Source: Pontibacter liquoris (GTDB taxonomy: Bacteria > Bacteroidota > Bacteroidia > Cytophagales > Hymenobacteraceae). From it: a stretch of 64,000 nucleotides of DNA. Below the pieces are notes generated by a model, which did not search any database, was not told the DNA's origin, and saw only the letters and a list, made by a program, of their open reading frames with translations. Positions 16,029-25,532 of this stretch are shown piece by piece. Each line of letters starts with the position of its first letter. Position 1 is the stretch's first letter. The DNA lies in NCBI RefSeq assembly GCF_022758235.1, contig NZ_JALEBG010000003.1:682001-746000 (forward strand), given 5' to 3'. The position numbers were made by a program, and so were the translations under genes.

Positions 16029-16080
16029 AAGTATAAATAAAGGAGCCGCTATGATCATAGCGGCTCCTTTATTTATACTT
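16029..16080. terminator. 52-base perfect palindrome acting as bidirectional terminator
   Basis: The 26 bases 16029-16054 are the exact reverse complement of 16055-16080, with no spacer. The core GGAGCCGCTATGA/TCATAGCGGCTCC is GC-rich; the outer part AAGTATAAATAAA/TTTATTTATACTT gives A- and T-tracts on each side and ends in the TATACTT heptamer. It lies between the ends of the convergent hemH and 16100-16609 genes. The pairing was checked base by base. Confidence 0.9.
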
Positions 16081-16099
16081 TATACTTTGTACTTTAGGA

Positions 16100-16609
16100 T
16101 CAGTCCCAATCCCAGTCAAAATCATCATCCTCTCGCTCCTCCTCTGGAATCAGGGAAACCGGTAGCTTTACATACCCTCCCAATGCTTTCTGCTTTTGCC
16201 CGCCGCCAAACCTTATCCTATAGTTCAAGCCCAGGTAATTGTTGATCCAGTAATCGGTTTGCAGACCAAGGACAGCAGGTTCATCTTTAAGTAACTCCAG
16301 GTAGGGCCCCGCAGATAAACCCGCCACCGCGATACCTGTCTGTGCCTGCGTGTAAAGTATGGTGCTGCCTTTTCTGCGGTCAAAACCGATGTTGGCACTT
16401 ATCGGGAAACCACCTTCATACCACCACACGGCGGCTTCTACACCCCAACTGATCTTTGGCTTCTTGTCTCCGAAGTTATAGTGCAGCATAGGGCCAGCTG
16501 AAAAAACATCCTGCGCGCGAGCTTCTACTATACCTATAAAGCACAGGAGCAATAACAACAGCAGCTTCTTCCATCCAGGATGGGATGCCGCATTATGGGG
16601 TGTATACAT
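16100..16609 (-). CDS. Exported protein, probable small outer-membrane barrel
   Basis: No named family is recognised. The 169-residue product has a signal peptide (hydrophobic run LLLLLLLCFIGIV, cleavage near EARAQ). Alternating hydrophobic and polar strands rich in Gly, Tyr and aromatic residues follow (WGVEAAVWWYEGGFPISANIGF, split here for reading as strands; IAVAGLSAGPYLEL; YLGLNYRIRFGGG), which fits a small beta-barrel or lipocalin-like outer-membrane protein. The C-terminus is very acidic (EEEREDDDFDWDWD). It shares the perfect-palindrome terminator with hemH. Function unknown. Confidence 0.72.
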   Translation of the reverse strand: MYTPHNAASHPGWKKLLLLLLLCFIGIVEARAQDVFSAGPMLHYNFGDKKPKISWGVEAAVWWYEGGFPISANIGFDRRKGSTILYTQAQTGIAVAGLSAGPYLELLKDEPAVLGLQTDYWINNYLGLNYRIRFGGGQKQKALGGYVKLPVSLIPEEEREDDDFDWDWD

Positions 16610-16623
16610 ATATCGTTACTGAC

Positions 16624-17205
16624 TTAGATCCGTTTGAAGTCGATCCAGTAATCGGAGGTAGCGTCGGAATAGGCTCTGAGTTTCTCCAGCAGTATAGCCG
16701 GATCACTTTCCACGATAATGTTGTTCCGCTGATCTTTCTTTACAAACCCTTCGCTTACCGTGTGGTCGATCATATCAAAGAATCGGTCGTAGTAGCCGTT
16801 GATGTTGAAAAAGGCAACAGGCTTTCGGATGATGCCCAACTGATTCCAGGTAATGATCTCGCAAATCTCATCGAAGGTACCGAAACCACCGGGCATGGCC
16901 ACAAACGCGTCGGAGCGGGCCGCCATAATGGCTTTGCGCTCGTGCATGGTTTCCACCACCACCAGTTCCTGCACTCCTCTGTGGGCCACCTCGCGGTCTA
17001 CCAGGCTCTGCGGAATAACACCAATGGCTTCGCCACCGCCTGCCAGCACGGCATCGGCAATCACGCCCATCAGGCCTACGTTGCCGCCACCATATACCAA
17101 CTTCACCCGCTGGGCAGCCATCATCTCCCCGAGTTGCGCGGCAAACTGGCTGTATACTTCATTCACACCTGTATTTGCGCCACAAAAAACACCTATACTT
17201 TTCAT
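16624..17205 (-). CDS. LOG-family protein (cytokinin riboside 5'-phosphate phosphoribohydrolase type)
   Basis: The start at 17205 gives 193 residues beginning MKSIGVFCGANTG, as in the TIGR00730 family; a longer in-frame reading up to 17499 overlaps the cysteine desulfurase gene and is rejected. The family signature PGGFGTFDE follows MHERKAIM, and YGGGNVGLMGV forms the nucleotide-binding loop. LOG proteins cleave AMP or cytokinin ribotides to free base and ribose phosphate. In bacteria the physiological substrate is often unclear. The 14 bases between its end and the next gene start (16609) suggest co-transcription with the exported protein downstream. Confidence 0.93.
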   Translation of the reverse strand: MKSIGVFCGANTGVNEVYSQFAAQLGEMMAAQRVKLVYGGGNVGLMGVIADAVLAGGGEAIGVIPQSLVDREVAHRGVQELVVVETMHERKAIMAARSDAFVAMPGGFGTFDEICEIITWNQLGIIRKPVAFFNINGYYDRFFDMIDHTVSEGFVKKDQRNNIIVESDPAILLEKLRAYSDATSDYWIDFKRI

Positions 17206-17278
17206 CGTTACTTGTTCTCTCTCCGATCTATACTTATACTTTATATACTTATTGAACACCAAAACAGGCGTAAAAAAC

Positions 17279-17310
17279 AAAGGCTCCAACCTTGCTGCTG
17301 GAGCCTTTTT
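17279..17310 (-). terminator. Terminator after the cysteine desulfurase gene
   Basis: AAAGGCTCCA and TGGAGCCTTT pair around a loop of about ten bases. On the minus strand it is followed by a run of T's (TTTGTTTTTTA). It lies 23 bases past the stop of the 17333-18475 gene. Confidence 0.85.
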
Positions 17311-17332
17311 ACTGCTGTTATCACTGCTATGG

Positions 17333-18475
<1,143 letters not shown>

Positions 18476-18530
18476 TGGGTAAGCTTTAATAGTAGTTCTG
18501 TTTTAACTCAACTGCTAAAGTATAAAAAAA

Positions 18531-18575
18531 AGTTGCGCCAAAGGACGAGAAGCTCTCATTTCCTGTGGCGCAACT
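18531..18575 (-). terminator. Terminator after glmM
   Basis: AGTTGCGCCA and TGGCGCAACT form a perfect ten-base-pair stem with a loop of about 25 bases. On the minus strand the stem is followed by TTTTTTTATA. It lies 44 bases past the glmM stop. Confidence 0.85.
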
Positions 18576-18619
18576 GCTTGTGCTATGGTTTGTACGTATT
18601 GCTACAACAACACATATAT

Positions 18620-20011
18620 TTATGCTTTAACAGAGATAATCTCTTTAATATCGGCAATGATTTTATTGGCCAGGTGCTCGGCCGTGGCATTGCTGTCCGA
18701 CTCTGCGTAGATGCGGATAATAGGTTCGGTGTTTGATTTGCGCAGGTGCACCCACTCTTTATCAAACTCTATCTTTACCCCATCAATGGTATTGATCGGC
18801 TGCTTGGCATACCGTTCCTGCATCTGGCGCAGCACCTCGTCTACGTTCACCTCCGGCGTCAGTTCTATTTTATTTTTAGAGATGTAGTAGCTCGGGTAAG
18901 TAGCCCGCAGGCGCGTCATACTATTGCCTGATTTAGCCAGGTGCGACAGAAACAACGCGATACCCACCAGCGCGTCGCGGCCATAGTGCAGTTCAGGGTA
19001 AATAATACCCCCGTTGCCCTCGCCGCCTATCACCGCGTTGGTTTCCTTCATTTTGTTTACCACGTTCACCTCGCCTACGGCAGCGGCATTGTATTCGCCT
19101 CCAGCCTTCTCAGTCACGTCGCGCAGCGCACGGGTAGAAGACAGGTTCGAAACGGTGTTGCCCACTTTATGCTGCAGCACATAATCCGCTACGGCTACCA
19201 GCGTATATTCTTCGCCGAACATGCTGCCATCTTCATTTATCAGTGCCAAACGGTCCACATCCGGATCCACTACAATGCCCAGGTCAAACTTGCCTTTTTC
19301 GATCACTTTCGAGATCTCGCGCAGGTTCTCGGGCAGCGGCTCGGGGTTATGGGCAAAGTTGCCGTCCGGCTCGCAGTAGAGCTTTTCGATTTTGGTCACA
19401 CCCAAGGCTTCCAGCAGCATCGGCACGGCAATTCCTCCGGTAGAGTTCACACAGTCGATGGCCACACTATAGTTGCGGGCTTTGATAGCCGCTTTATCTA
19501 CCAGGGGCAGTTCCAGAATAGCTTTGATATGTTTTTTGATGGCGTTTTCGCTCTGCTTATACTTGCCCAGTTCTGTTACCTGCGCAAAAGCAAAGCTTTC
19601 CTGATCGGCAATCTCCAGCACCTGTTTGCCCTCTTCATCCGAAATAAACTCGCCGTGCTGGTTAAGCAGCTTTAGCGCGTTCCATTGCTTGGGGTTGTGG
19701 CTGGCCGTAAGTATAATGCCGCCGCCGGCTTTTTTATCTACCACCGCCATTTCCACGGTCGGGGTAGTCGAGAGGCCTACGTCAATTACGTTAACGCCCA
19801 ACCCCTGCAGGGTAGCACATACCAGCTTGTTTACCATTTCGCCGGAGAGGCGGGCATCGCGGCCTACTACCAACACATTGTTGCCGGTTGTCTGCAGCAC
19901 CCAGGTGCCAAAGGCCGCGGCATATTTCACAATATCGACAGGCGTGAAACCCTCTCCCACCTTGCCGCCTATTGTTCCTCGTATTCCTGAAATTGATTTT
20001 ATTAGAGTCAC
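18620..20011 (-). CDS. glmM: Phosphoglucosamine mutase (phosphohexomutase family)
   Basis: A 463-residue alpha-D-phosphohexomutase. GlmM converts glucosamine-6-phosphate to glucosamine-1-phosphate for UDP-GlcNAc synthesis. The active-site phosphoserine loop is ILTASHNPKQWNALK near residues 98-112, the metal loop is VVDPDVDRLALI, the sugar-binding loop GGEGNGG, and the phosphate-binding C-terminal domain has RKSNTEPIIRIYAES. Bacteroidota GlmM proteins start with the same SISGIRGTIGG. Phosphomannomutase or phosphoglucomutase activity cannot be excluded from sequence alone. It is divergent from mazG and ends at its own terminator. Confidence 0.88.
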   Translation of the reverse strand: MTLIKSISGIRGTIGGKVGEGFTPVDIVKYAAAFGTWVLQTTGNNVLVVGRDARLSGEMVNKLVCATLQGLGVNVIDVGLSTTPTVEMAVVDKKAGGGIILTASHNPKQWNALKLLNQHGEFISDEEGKQVLEIADQESFAFAQVTELGKYKQSENAIKKHIKAILELPLVDKAAIKARNYSVAIDCVNSTGGIAVPMLLEALGVTKIEKLYCEPDGNFAHNPEPLPENLREISKVIEKGKFDLGIVVDPDVDRLALINEDGSMFGEEYTLVAVADYVLQHKVGNTVSNLSSTRALRDVTEKAGGEYNAAAVGEVNVVNKMKETNAVIGGEGNGGIIYPELHYGRDALVGIALFLSHLAKSGNSMTRLRATYPSYYISKNKIELTPEVNVDEVLRQMQERYAKQPINTIDGVKIEFDKEWVHLRKSNTEPIIRIYAESDSNATAEHLANKIIADIKEIISVKA

Positions 20012-20171
20012 TCGCTGTAATGTTTAAGCCTGACAAAAGTAGTGATTTAAGTTTTACTTATAGCAATTTTCTCCTCTTGATGCAGGGCGTTGTAGTTATC
20101 GAATATTTACTTATATATATACTTAAAGGTTTCAGTATTGCGCAATTAAAACAGCAGTGGCTTCCTTTTAG

Positions 20172-20179
20172 TATATTTG
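20172..20179 (+). promoter_or_regulatory. Candidate -7 element placing the mazG start at or near the RNA 5' end
   Basis: TATATTTG ends five bases before the mazG ATG (20185). With the usual -7 geometry, the transcript would begin at or within a few bases of the start codon, i.e. a leaderless mRNA. A clear TTTG at -33 was not found. Confidence 0.4.
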
Positions 20180-20184
20180 CCTGT

Positions 20185-20997
20185 ATGGAAAACAACATAG
20201 TATTTGACGATAGCCCCCGCGGCAAACAGTTGCAGGCATTTAACCGCTTGTTGGATGTGATGGATGATCTGCGCGCCAAATGCCCCTGGGACCGCAAACA
20301 AACACTGGAAAGCCTGCGCCACCTAACCATAGAAGAAACCTATGAGCTCTCGGACGCTATTCTTAAAAATGACCTGCCTGAAATAAAAAAAGAATTAGGG
20401 GATGTGATGCTGCACCTGATCTTTTATGCCAAGATTGCGTCCGAGCAAAACGCCTTTGATATTGCCGACGTGCTGAATGCCCAATGTGAGAAGCTCATTT
20501 TCCGGCACCCGCACATTTACGGCGACACCAAAGCCGAAACAGAAGAAGAAGTAAAGCAAAACTGGGAGAAGCTGAAGCTCAAAGAAGGCAATAAATCTGT
20601 ATTGGGCGGCGTTCCCGGTTCGTTGCCTGCCCTGGTAAAAGCCATGCGCATTCAGGAAAAGGCCCGCGGAGCCGGTTTCGACTGGGAGGAGAAAGCACAG
20701 GTGTGGGAGAAAGTGCAGGAGGAACTGGCCGAATTCGAATCAGAGTTTAACCAGCAAGACACAGCCAGCATAAACAAATCCCTGGCAATGGCCGAGTTTG
20801 GCGACCTGCTTTTCTCGCTTATAAATTTCGCCCGCTTTATTGAGATAAACCCGGAAGAGGCCCTTGAACGTACTAACCTCAAGTTTATAGCCCGTTTCCA
20901 ATACATAGAGCAACAGGCAGCCAAAGACGGCAAGTCATTACAGGACATGAGCCTGAAAGAAATGGACTTCTACTGGAACGAGGCAAAAAAGCTGTAA
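20185..20997 (+). CDS. mazG: Nucleoside triphosphate pyrophosphohydrolase MazG
   Basis: MazG hydrolyses (d)NTPs to (d)NMPs and pyrophosphate, cleaning damaged or alarmone-related nucleotides. The 270-residue reading from ATG 20185 starts MENNIVFDDSPRG; the ATG at 19972 would add 71 residues of non-conserved sequence. Two MazG domains are visible. The first has CPWDRKQTLESLRHLTIEETYEL, whose EExxE metal motif is in EETYEL, and KELGDVMLHLIFYA. The second has FDWEEKAQVWEKVQEELAEFES with GDLLFSLINFARF. Two-domain architecture and length match E. coli MazG (263). It is divergently oriented to glmM and monocistronic. Confidence 0.95.
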   Translation: MENNIVFDDSPRGKQLQAFNRLLDVMDDLRAKCPWDRKQTLESLRHLTIEETYELSDAILKNDLPEIKKELGDVMLHLIFYAKIASEQNAFDIADVLNAQCEKLIFRHPHIYGDTKAETEEEVKQNWEKLKLKEGNKSVLGGVPGSLPALVKAMRIQEKARGAGFDWEEKAQVWEKVQEELAEFESEFNQQDTASINKSLAMAEFGDLLFSLINFARFIEINPEEALERTNLKFIARFQYIEQQAAKDGKSLQDMSLKEMDFYWNEAKKL

Positions 20998-21518
20998 AAA
21001 CGCATACAACCTGAATGAAACTTCGCTATATTTAAACCACTTTTTCTGAAATTCAGGATCAGATGCAGGTTACAAACACTTTTTATTTAACTGCTACTCT
21101 TTCCCGCATCCGTAATAACAGTGCCCGCAAGTAGTAAACAAACAGGCTTTTTTGTTGGAACCTACGTGTATACGAAGCTGCAAAAAGCCGCGAAACCTTG
21201 CTATCCGTATTGAAATGAGTGCGTACAAGAGAATAATAAAGGCTGTTTAGATTGTTTTAACTTTGAATAAAGGGGTAAAACTGATATGTTTGTAAAGAGG
21301 AGTCTGTCGCTTATGCAGTTTTAAGTAAAATAAAAACGTCTATAACGGGTCACATTTCAGCAGGAATTACAAAAATTTCGTATTCGTTATATTTGAAAAT
21401 TGTAGAAAAAGCAGAAATTGCAAATTCAATAAAGAACTAAAATTAAAACCATAACATTTACAGTAACACAAACAATTTAAATTACAACACAAACAACTAA
21501 ACTTTAAACTTTAAAAAA
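20998..21518 (+). promoter_or_regulatory. exbB upstream region: promoter and long G-poor leader
   Basis: No gene is present in this 521-base gap. A good Bacteroidota promoter lies at 21262-21292: TTTG (21262-21265), 19 bases, TATGTTTG (21285-21292). It predicts an untranslated leader of about 220 bases. A second -7-like TATATTTG lies at 21388-21395. The last 100 bases before the ATG (21420-21518) contain only two or three G residues, as in strongly translated Bacteroidota genes. The end of the leader carries AATTTAAATT (21474-21483) and CAACTAAACTTTAA (21494-21507), both repeated before the TPR gene at 26730-26758. Confidence 0.65.
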
Positions 21519-22385
21519 ATGGAAAAAAAGACTGCAGTAGTAAGCAAAAATGCTAATGTAGAAGCAAAGAGCGGCACTGCTGGCTCCTTATTTGCCACTA
21601 TCGTAATTCCACTGGCGGTAATTGCGTGTGTCTTGATTTATATCTTTGTTCTGGGTAACCCCAACAACTTTGAAGGCGGTAGCAATGAAGGCCACCCGCT
21701 GCCAGGCAACTACCTGGGCATTGTATATAAAGGAGGATTTGTGGTGCCAATTCTGATGGCGCTTGTACTTATGGTGTTTATCTTCTCTATCGAGCGTGTG
21801 CTGACGATCAGCAAAGCAAAAGGTACTAAGAGCGTAACAGCGTTCGTACGTACAATCTCTGCTAAACTGAACCAGCGTGACATCAACGGCGCTCTGGCTG
21901 CCTGCGACGCACAAAAAGGTTCTGTTGCAAACGTGGTAAAGTCTGGTCTGCTGAAGTACAAAGAAATGCAGAACGAGCCTGAGCTGCTGAAAGCTGAGAA
22001 AGTTGCTGCTATCCAGAAAGAAATCGAAGAATCTACTTCTTTGGAGCTTCCAATGCTGGAGAAAAACCTGGTTGTTATCTCTACTATCGCTTCTATCTCT
22101 ACCCTGACAGGTTTGATCGGTACGGTACTTGGTATGATCAAAGCGTTTGCGGCCCTTGCAACATCAGGTAACCCAGATGCAACAGCGCTTTCTAACGGTA
22201 TCTCTGAGGCCTTGATCAACACAGCGATCGGTATTACAGGTTCTGCACTTGCCATTATTGCTTACAACTACTTCACAAGCAAGATTGACGAGTTGACCTA
22301 CAGCATCGACGAAGCTGGTTTCAGCATCATCTCTACCTTTGCAGCACAGCACGATGCCGCTCCGGTAAGACAACAAACTGTATAA
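21519..22385 (+). CDS. exbB: ExbB/TolQ/MotA-family proton channel subunit
   Basis: The 288-residue inner-membrane protein forms the pentameric ring of a Ton-type motor. TM segments are near residues 24-46 (FATIVIPLAVIACVLIYIFVLG), 71-93 (GGFVVPILMALVLMVFIFS), and 175-200 plus 230-250 in the conserved TolQ/ExbB part, with STLTGLIGTVLGMIKAFAAL followed by GISEALINTAIGITGSALAI. Compared with E. coli ExbB it has an extra N-terminal TM and a 40-residue periplasmic loop, typical of the Bacteroidota type. Two exbD genes and tonB follow with gaps of 19, 16 and 3 bases. The G-poor leader and codon choice suggest high expression. Confidence 0.95.
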   Translation: MEKKTAVVSKNANVEAKSGTAGSLFATIVIPLAVIACVLIYIFVLGNPNNFEGGSNEGHPLPGNYLGIVYKGGFVVPILMALVLMVFIFSIERVLTISKAKGTKSVTAFVRTISAKLNQRDINGALAACDAQKGSVANVVKSGLLKYKEMQNEPELLKAEKVAAIQKEIEESTSLELPMLEKNLVVISTIASISTLTGLIGTVLGMIKAFAALATSGNPDATALSNGISEALINTAIGITGSALAIIAYNYFTSKIDELTYSIDEAGFSIISTFAAQHDAAPVRQQTV

Positions 22386-22404
22386 TTGAATTTAATTCAA
22401 GAAA

Positions 22405-23016
22405 ATGCCTAAAGTAAAAGTAAAAAGAAACAACCCTTCGTTGGACATGACGCCAATGGTGGACTTGGGCTTCTTGCTAGTTACTTTCTTTATGCTGACT
22501 GCTACCATGACGCCAGACAAGGCGGTTATCGTTGATACCCCTTCGTCTGTATCACAGTTAAAAATTCCGGATTCCAATGTGATCACGATCACCATTGACA
22601 AAGACAACCGGGTATTTTTCGGAGTAGATGGGCAGAATACGAAAGCAGCAGTACTAGACAAGATAGCGGGCAAGTACGGCGTTGGTTTTAACGAAGAGGA
22701 GAAAAAGACTTTCTCTCTGCTAAGTGAGTTCGGCGTACCGGTGGCGCAGTTAAAGCAATACTTAGACATGTCGTCTAAGCAGCGTAAAGACTATGACAAA
22801 AGAGCCCCTGGTATTCCAATCGACTCGGTTGGCAATGAGCTGGGAGACTGGGTACTACAGACGCGTCTTACTAATCCGAAGGTAATTATTGCCATCAAAG
22901 GAGACGTAGACGTCAATTATGAGACTGTACAGAAGGTTATTGAAACGCTTCAGGATAAGAAGGTAAACAGGTTTAACCTGATTACCGACATGGAAGCCAA
23001 ACCAAAGAACCTCTAA
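22405..23016 (+). CDS. exbD: ExbD/TolR-family motor subunit, first copy
   Basis: A 203-residue single-pass protein forming the proton-translocating dimer inside the ExbB ring. The TM (about residues 14-36) carries the conserved proton-binding aspartate in DMTPMVDLGFLLVTFFML. The periplasmic TolR-like domain is interrupted by an insertion of about 60 residues (KYGVGFNEEEKKTFSLLSEF onward), making it longer than ExbD (about 140) and longer than the second copy. It ends with the usual DKKVNRFNLITDMEA. Paired different ExbD proteins are normal in this phylum and may form a heterodimer, which is inferred. Confidence 0.94.
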   Translation: MPKVKVKRNNPSLDMTPMVDLGFLLVTFFMLTATMTPDKAVIVDTPSSVSQLKIPDSNVITITIDKDNRVFFGVDGQNTKAAVLDKIAGKYGVGFNEEEKKTFSLLSEFGVPVAQLKQYLDMSSKQRKDYDKRAPGIPIDSVGNELGDWVLQTRLTNPKVIIAIKGDVDVNYETVQKVIETLQDKKVNRFNLITDMEAKPKNL

Positions 23017-23032
23017 AAGAAAGGAAAAAGAA

Positions 23033-23560
23033 ATGGCAGAAGTACAACAGCAAGCTGACTCCGGTAAGGGAGGTAAGAAACGCGCCAAGAAAATGTCTAC
23101 CAAAATCGACATGACGCCGATGGTAGACCTTGCCTTCCTTCTATTGACCTTCTTTATGCTTACAACCACATTTGCAAAGCCACAGACCATGGAAATTAAC
23201 ATGCCTGTGAAACCTGACAAGGAAGAAGAGCAAATTGAATTGAAAGCCAGTAACGCGATGACAATTATCCTGGCAAAGGATGATAAGATCTTTTACTACT
23301 ACGGCCTTGGCAACCCTGCCGATAACCCGGAAGTAGTAGAGTCTGATTATTCCTCAAATGGTATTCGTAAAGTGCTTACATCTCCAAAGATTAAAGGCAA
23401 CGATAAGATGACCATTATGATCAAGCCAATGGCTGATTCGCGCTACAAGAACGTAGTAGACATTCTGGATGAACTGAAAATCACAGATACCAAGAAGTTT
23501 GCCCTTGTTGAAATTACCGACAACGACAAGCAATTGGTACAGAACAAAATCGGACAATAA
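23033..23560 (+). CDS. exbD: ExbD/TolR-family motor subunit, second copy
   Basis: A 175-residue paralogue of the preceding gene. After a basic, glycine-rich N-terminus (GKGGKKRAKK) it has the TM with the essential aspartate (KIDMTPMVDLAFLLLTFFML), then a TolR-like periplasmic domain ending in VDILDELKITDTKKFALVEI. The 16-base spacing places it in the same operon. The two copies differ mainly in the inserted region and in the soluble domain, so a division of labour with the two TonB proteins is possible but unproven. Confidence 0.94.
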   Translation: MAEVQQQADSGKGGKKRAKKMSTKIDMTPMVDLAFLLLTFFMLTTTFAKPQTMEINMPVKPDKEEEQIELKASNAMTIILAKDDKIFYYYGLGNPADNPEVVESDYSSNGIRKVLTSPKIKGNDKMTIMIKPMADSRYKNVVDILDELKITDTKKFALVEITDNDKQLVQNKIGQ

Positions 23561-23563
23561 AAT

Positions 23564-24385
23564 ATGGACGCAAGTAAGTTAGCAAACGCATCGCTTGACG
23601 ATATCGTCTTTGACGGACGGAACAAAGCATACGGCGCCTACCTACTTCGCCGGATTTACAACTCGCATATCATTAAGGCCGCAATTATTGCTACCCTTTT
23701 GTTTTTCCTTTTTATCAGCATTCCGCTGATCCGAAAAATGATCGTAGGCGATGAGAAGGAAGAAGTGGTTGAACGAATTGTAACCGAAGTAGACCTGGCA
23801 CCACCACCACCGCTTGAAGAACAAGCGCCACCGCCGCCACCGCCGCCTGATCTGCCACCACCACCGCCACCCGTGCGCTCTACTGTAAAGTATACCCCGC
23901 CGGTTGTTAAGCGTGACGAGGAGGTTAGAACAGAAGAAGAAGTTCCGGACGTTGAAAAGCTGGAAGAAATAGACGCCGGTGTTAAAACTGTGGAAGGCGA
24001 TAAGAACGCACCACCTGACCTTGGCGATATTGACGGAACAAGCGACGTAGTAGCCGAAGTAGTAGAAGAAAAGCCTTACACATACGTAGAGCAGATGCCG
24101 ACTTTCCCTGGTGGTGAGACGGAAATGCTGAAGTACCTGGCCAAAAACATTCGCTACCCAGCCGCTGCACAGCGTGCCGGCGTGGAAGGTCTGGTAGTTT
24201 TATCGTTCGTAGTAGGTAAAACAGGCGAGATCTCCGAGATCCAGGTTATCAAAAACCTGGGAGCTGGTACCGACGAAGAAGCAATGCGCGTTGTAAAATC
24301 AATGCCAAAGTGGACGCCCGGTAAGCAAAACGGTAGAGCTGTACCTGTACGCTATACTTTACCAGTTCGCTTCACGATTAAGTAA
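23564..24385 (+). CDS. tonB: Energy transducer TonB, first copy
   Basis: A 273-residue TonB that carries motor energy to outer-membrane receptors such as the SusC proteins at 46-64 kb. After a short conserved N-terminal segment (LANASLDDIVFDGRNKAYGA) there is one TM (about 40-60), a proline-rich spacer (PPPPLEEQAPPPPPPPDLPP and more), and the C-terminal receptor-binding domain from about residue 180 (MPTFPGGETEMLKYLAKNI, then YPAAAQRAGVEGLVVLSF and RYTLPVRF). It begins three bases after exbD and closes the operon at a strong terminator. The N-terminal GRNKAYGAY motif is shared with the second TonB. Confidence 0.95.
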   Translation: MDASKLANASLDDIVFDGRNKAYGAYLLRRIYNSHIIKAAIIATLLFFLFISIPLIRKMIVGDEKEEVVERIVTEVDLAPPPPLEEQAPPPPPPPDLPPPPPPVRSTVKYTPPVVKRDEEVRTEEEVPDVEKLEEIDAGVKTVEGDKNAPPDLGDIDGTSDVVAEVVEEKPYTYVEQMPTFPGGETEMLKYLAKNIRYPAAAQRAGVEGLVVLSFVVGKTGEISEIQVIKNLGAGTDEEAMRVVKSMPKWTPGKQNGRAVPVRYTLPVRFTIK

Positions 24386-24396
24386 GCAACACTGCA

Positions 24397-24438
24397 AAAC
24401 AAAAAAGCCCTGCCAGTACTGGCGGGGCTTTTTTGTTT
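24397..24438 (+). terminator. Terminator after the exbB-exbD-exbD-tonB operon
   Basis: AAACAAAAAAGCCCTGCC and GGCGGGGCTTTTTTGTTT form a stem of about 17 pairs (one G-T) around AGTACT, with a run of T's. It ends the first Ton unit and isolates the second tonB. Confidence 0.88.
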
Positions 24439-24454
24439 ACATGATAAATTAAAT

Positions 24455-24470
24455 AGTAAGCATGCATACT
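24455..24470. promoter_or_regulatory. Palindrome AGTAAGCATGCATACT upstream of the second tonB
   Basis: This imperfect palindrome contains GCATGCATACT, the complement of the AGTATGCATGC motif found in the candidate MarR operator at 3.05 kb. It lies 112 bases before the tonB start. It may be a binding site for the same or a related regulator; only sequence similarity supports this. Confidence 0.3.
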
Positions 24471-24581
24471 ATCTAAGTATAAAATCGTATATTAAAATAC
24501 TTATACCAAATCATATACAAACTAAAGCCCTTATACCCGAATGCAGTACAGTTAGATCATAAACCTAAATCCAAACAGCCC

Positions 24582-25412
24582 ATGGAAAAGAGCTACTTAT
24601 TCAGCACCACCTTTAATAATGTGGTGTTTAAAGGCCGCAACAAAGCTTACGGCGCTTATGAGTTACGCATGAAGTATGGTAGAAACCTGACGTTGGCCGC
24701 CATACTTGCAACCGCTACTTTTTCAGGTGCCCTGGTCGCGCCGCTGCTCCAGGAGAAGCTGTTTGGGAAGGCCGTACCTTATGAAAAGCCAGTTTATGAT
24801 ATTTATGAACCTTTCGTACTGGAGTTACCTCCTGCCCCACCGGCAGCAAAGCCCAAAGAAGCCGCGCAGCCCGTGGCGCAACCCAAAGCCCCGGTTAAAA
24901 CCAAAGCTTATGCTACTACAAAGGTAATTCCGGACAATGCACCCGACCCGGTAAAACAGCTAGCCACGCAGGATGATCTGAAAAATGCGAATATCGGCAC
25001 TGCGGATATAGAAGGAATAGCACCGGAGGTGCCAAGTATAACGCTTCCTGATGCGCCACCTGCCGAGCTGGGAACAACTGCACCTGCAAAGCCAGACGAG
25101 CCGTATGTAAGTGTAGAAAAAATGCCCGAGTTTGCCGGTGGCGAAAAAGCGCTGTTTAAATTTTTGAGCCAGAATATTACGTACCCAGTCCGGGCCAGGC
25201 AAGCTAATGTGGAAGGACTGGTGATTGTTACGTTTGTAGTAGCCGTAACCGGTGAGATACAGGATGTGACGGTTTTAAAAGGCCTCGGATATGGCACGGA
25301 AGAAGAAGCGGTAAGAGTTATCCGGAAAATGCCCTCCTGGAGCCCTGGCCGCCAAAACGGGCGGGCCGTACCGGTGCGCTATACCTTACCTATCAGGTTT
25401 AATATGCAGTAA
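24582..25412 (+). CDS. tonB: Energy transducer TonB, second copy
   Basis: A 276-residue TonB paralogue with the same plan: an N-terminal FNNVVFKGRNKAYGAYELR motif, one TM near residues 37-55, a Pro/Ala/Lys spacer (LPPAPPAAKPKEAAQPVAQ and following) instead of pure polyproline, and a C-terminal domain with MPEFAGGEKALFKFLSQNI, YPVRARQANVEGLVIVTF and RYTLPIRF. The mature ends of the two TonB proteins are very similar, the spacers are not. Terminators on both sides make it a single-gene unit, so it can be expressed independently while sharing the ExbBD motor. Different spacers may select different receptors; that is inference. Confidence 0.94.
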   Translation: MEKSYLFSTTFNNVVFKGRNKAYGAYELRMKYGRNLTLAAILATATFSGALVAPLLQEKLFGKAVPYEKPVYDIYEPFVLELPPAPPAAKPKEAAQPVAQPKAPVKTKAYATTKVIPDNAPDPVKQLATQDDLKNANIGTADIEGIAPEVPSITLPDAPPAELGTTAPAKPDEPYVSVEKMPEFAGGEKALFKFLSQNITYPVRARQANVEGLVIVTFVVAVTGEIQDVTVLKGLGYGTEEEAVRVIRKMPSWSPGRQNGRAVPVRYTLPIRFNMQ

Positions 25413-25430
25413 TATTTAATTTATGGGAGG

Positions 25431-25480
25431 AGAAGGCAGAAGCGGCAAATGAGTTTTGTAAGCTTCTGCTTTCTTTTTTG
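25431..25480 (+). terminator. Terminator after the second tonB
   Basis: GCAGAAGC (25436-25443) and GCTTCTGC (25462-25469) form the stem, extended by flanking A/G and T bases, followed by TTTCTTTTTTG. It separates tonB from the next three genes. Confidence 0.75.
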
Positions 25481-25532
25481 TAGCAATAGACTTATTTTTA
25501 AGGGTTAAACACTAAATCAGAAAGGATACACC

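Noticed and set aside
19972..20184. Extended N-terminus for MazG from an upstream ATG
   Set aside because: The 71 additional residues do not resemble MazG, and a -7 promoter element sits just before the ATG at 20185.
23805..23880. CCACCACCGCC-type tandem repeat
   Set aside because: It is the proline-rich spacer of TonB, in frame, so it is explained by the protein.
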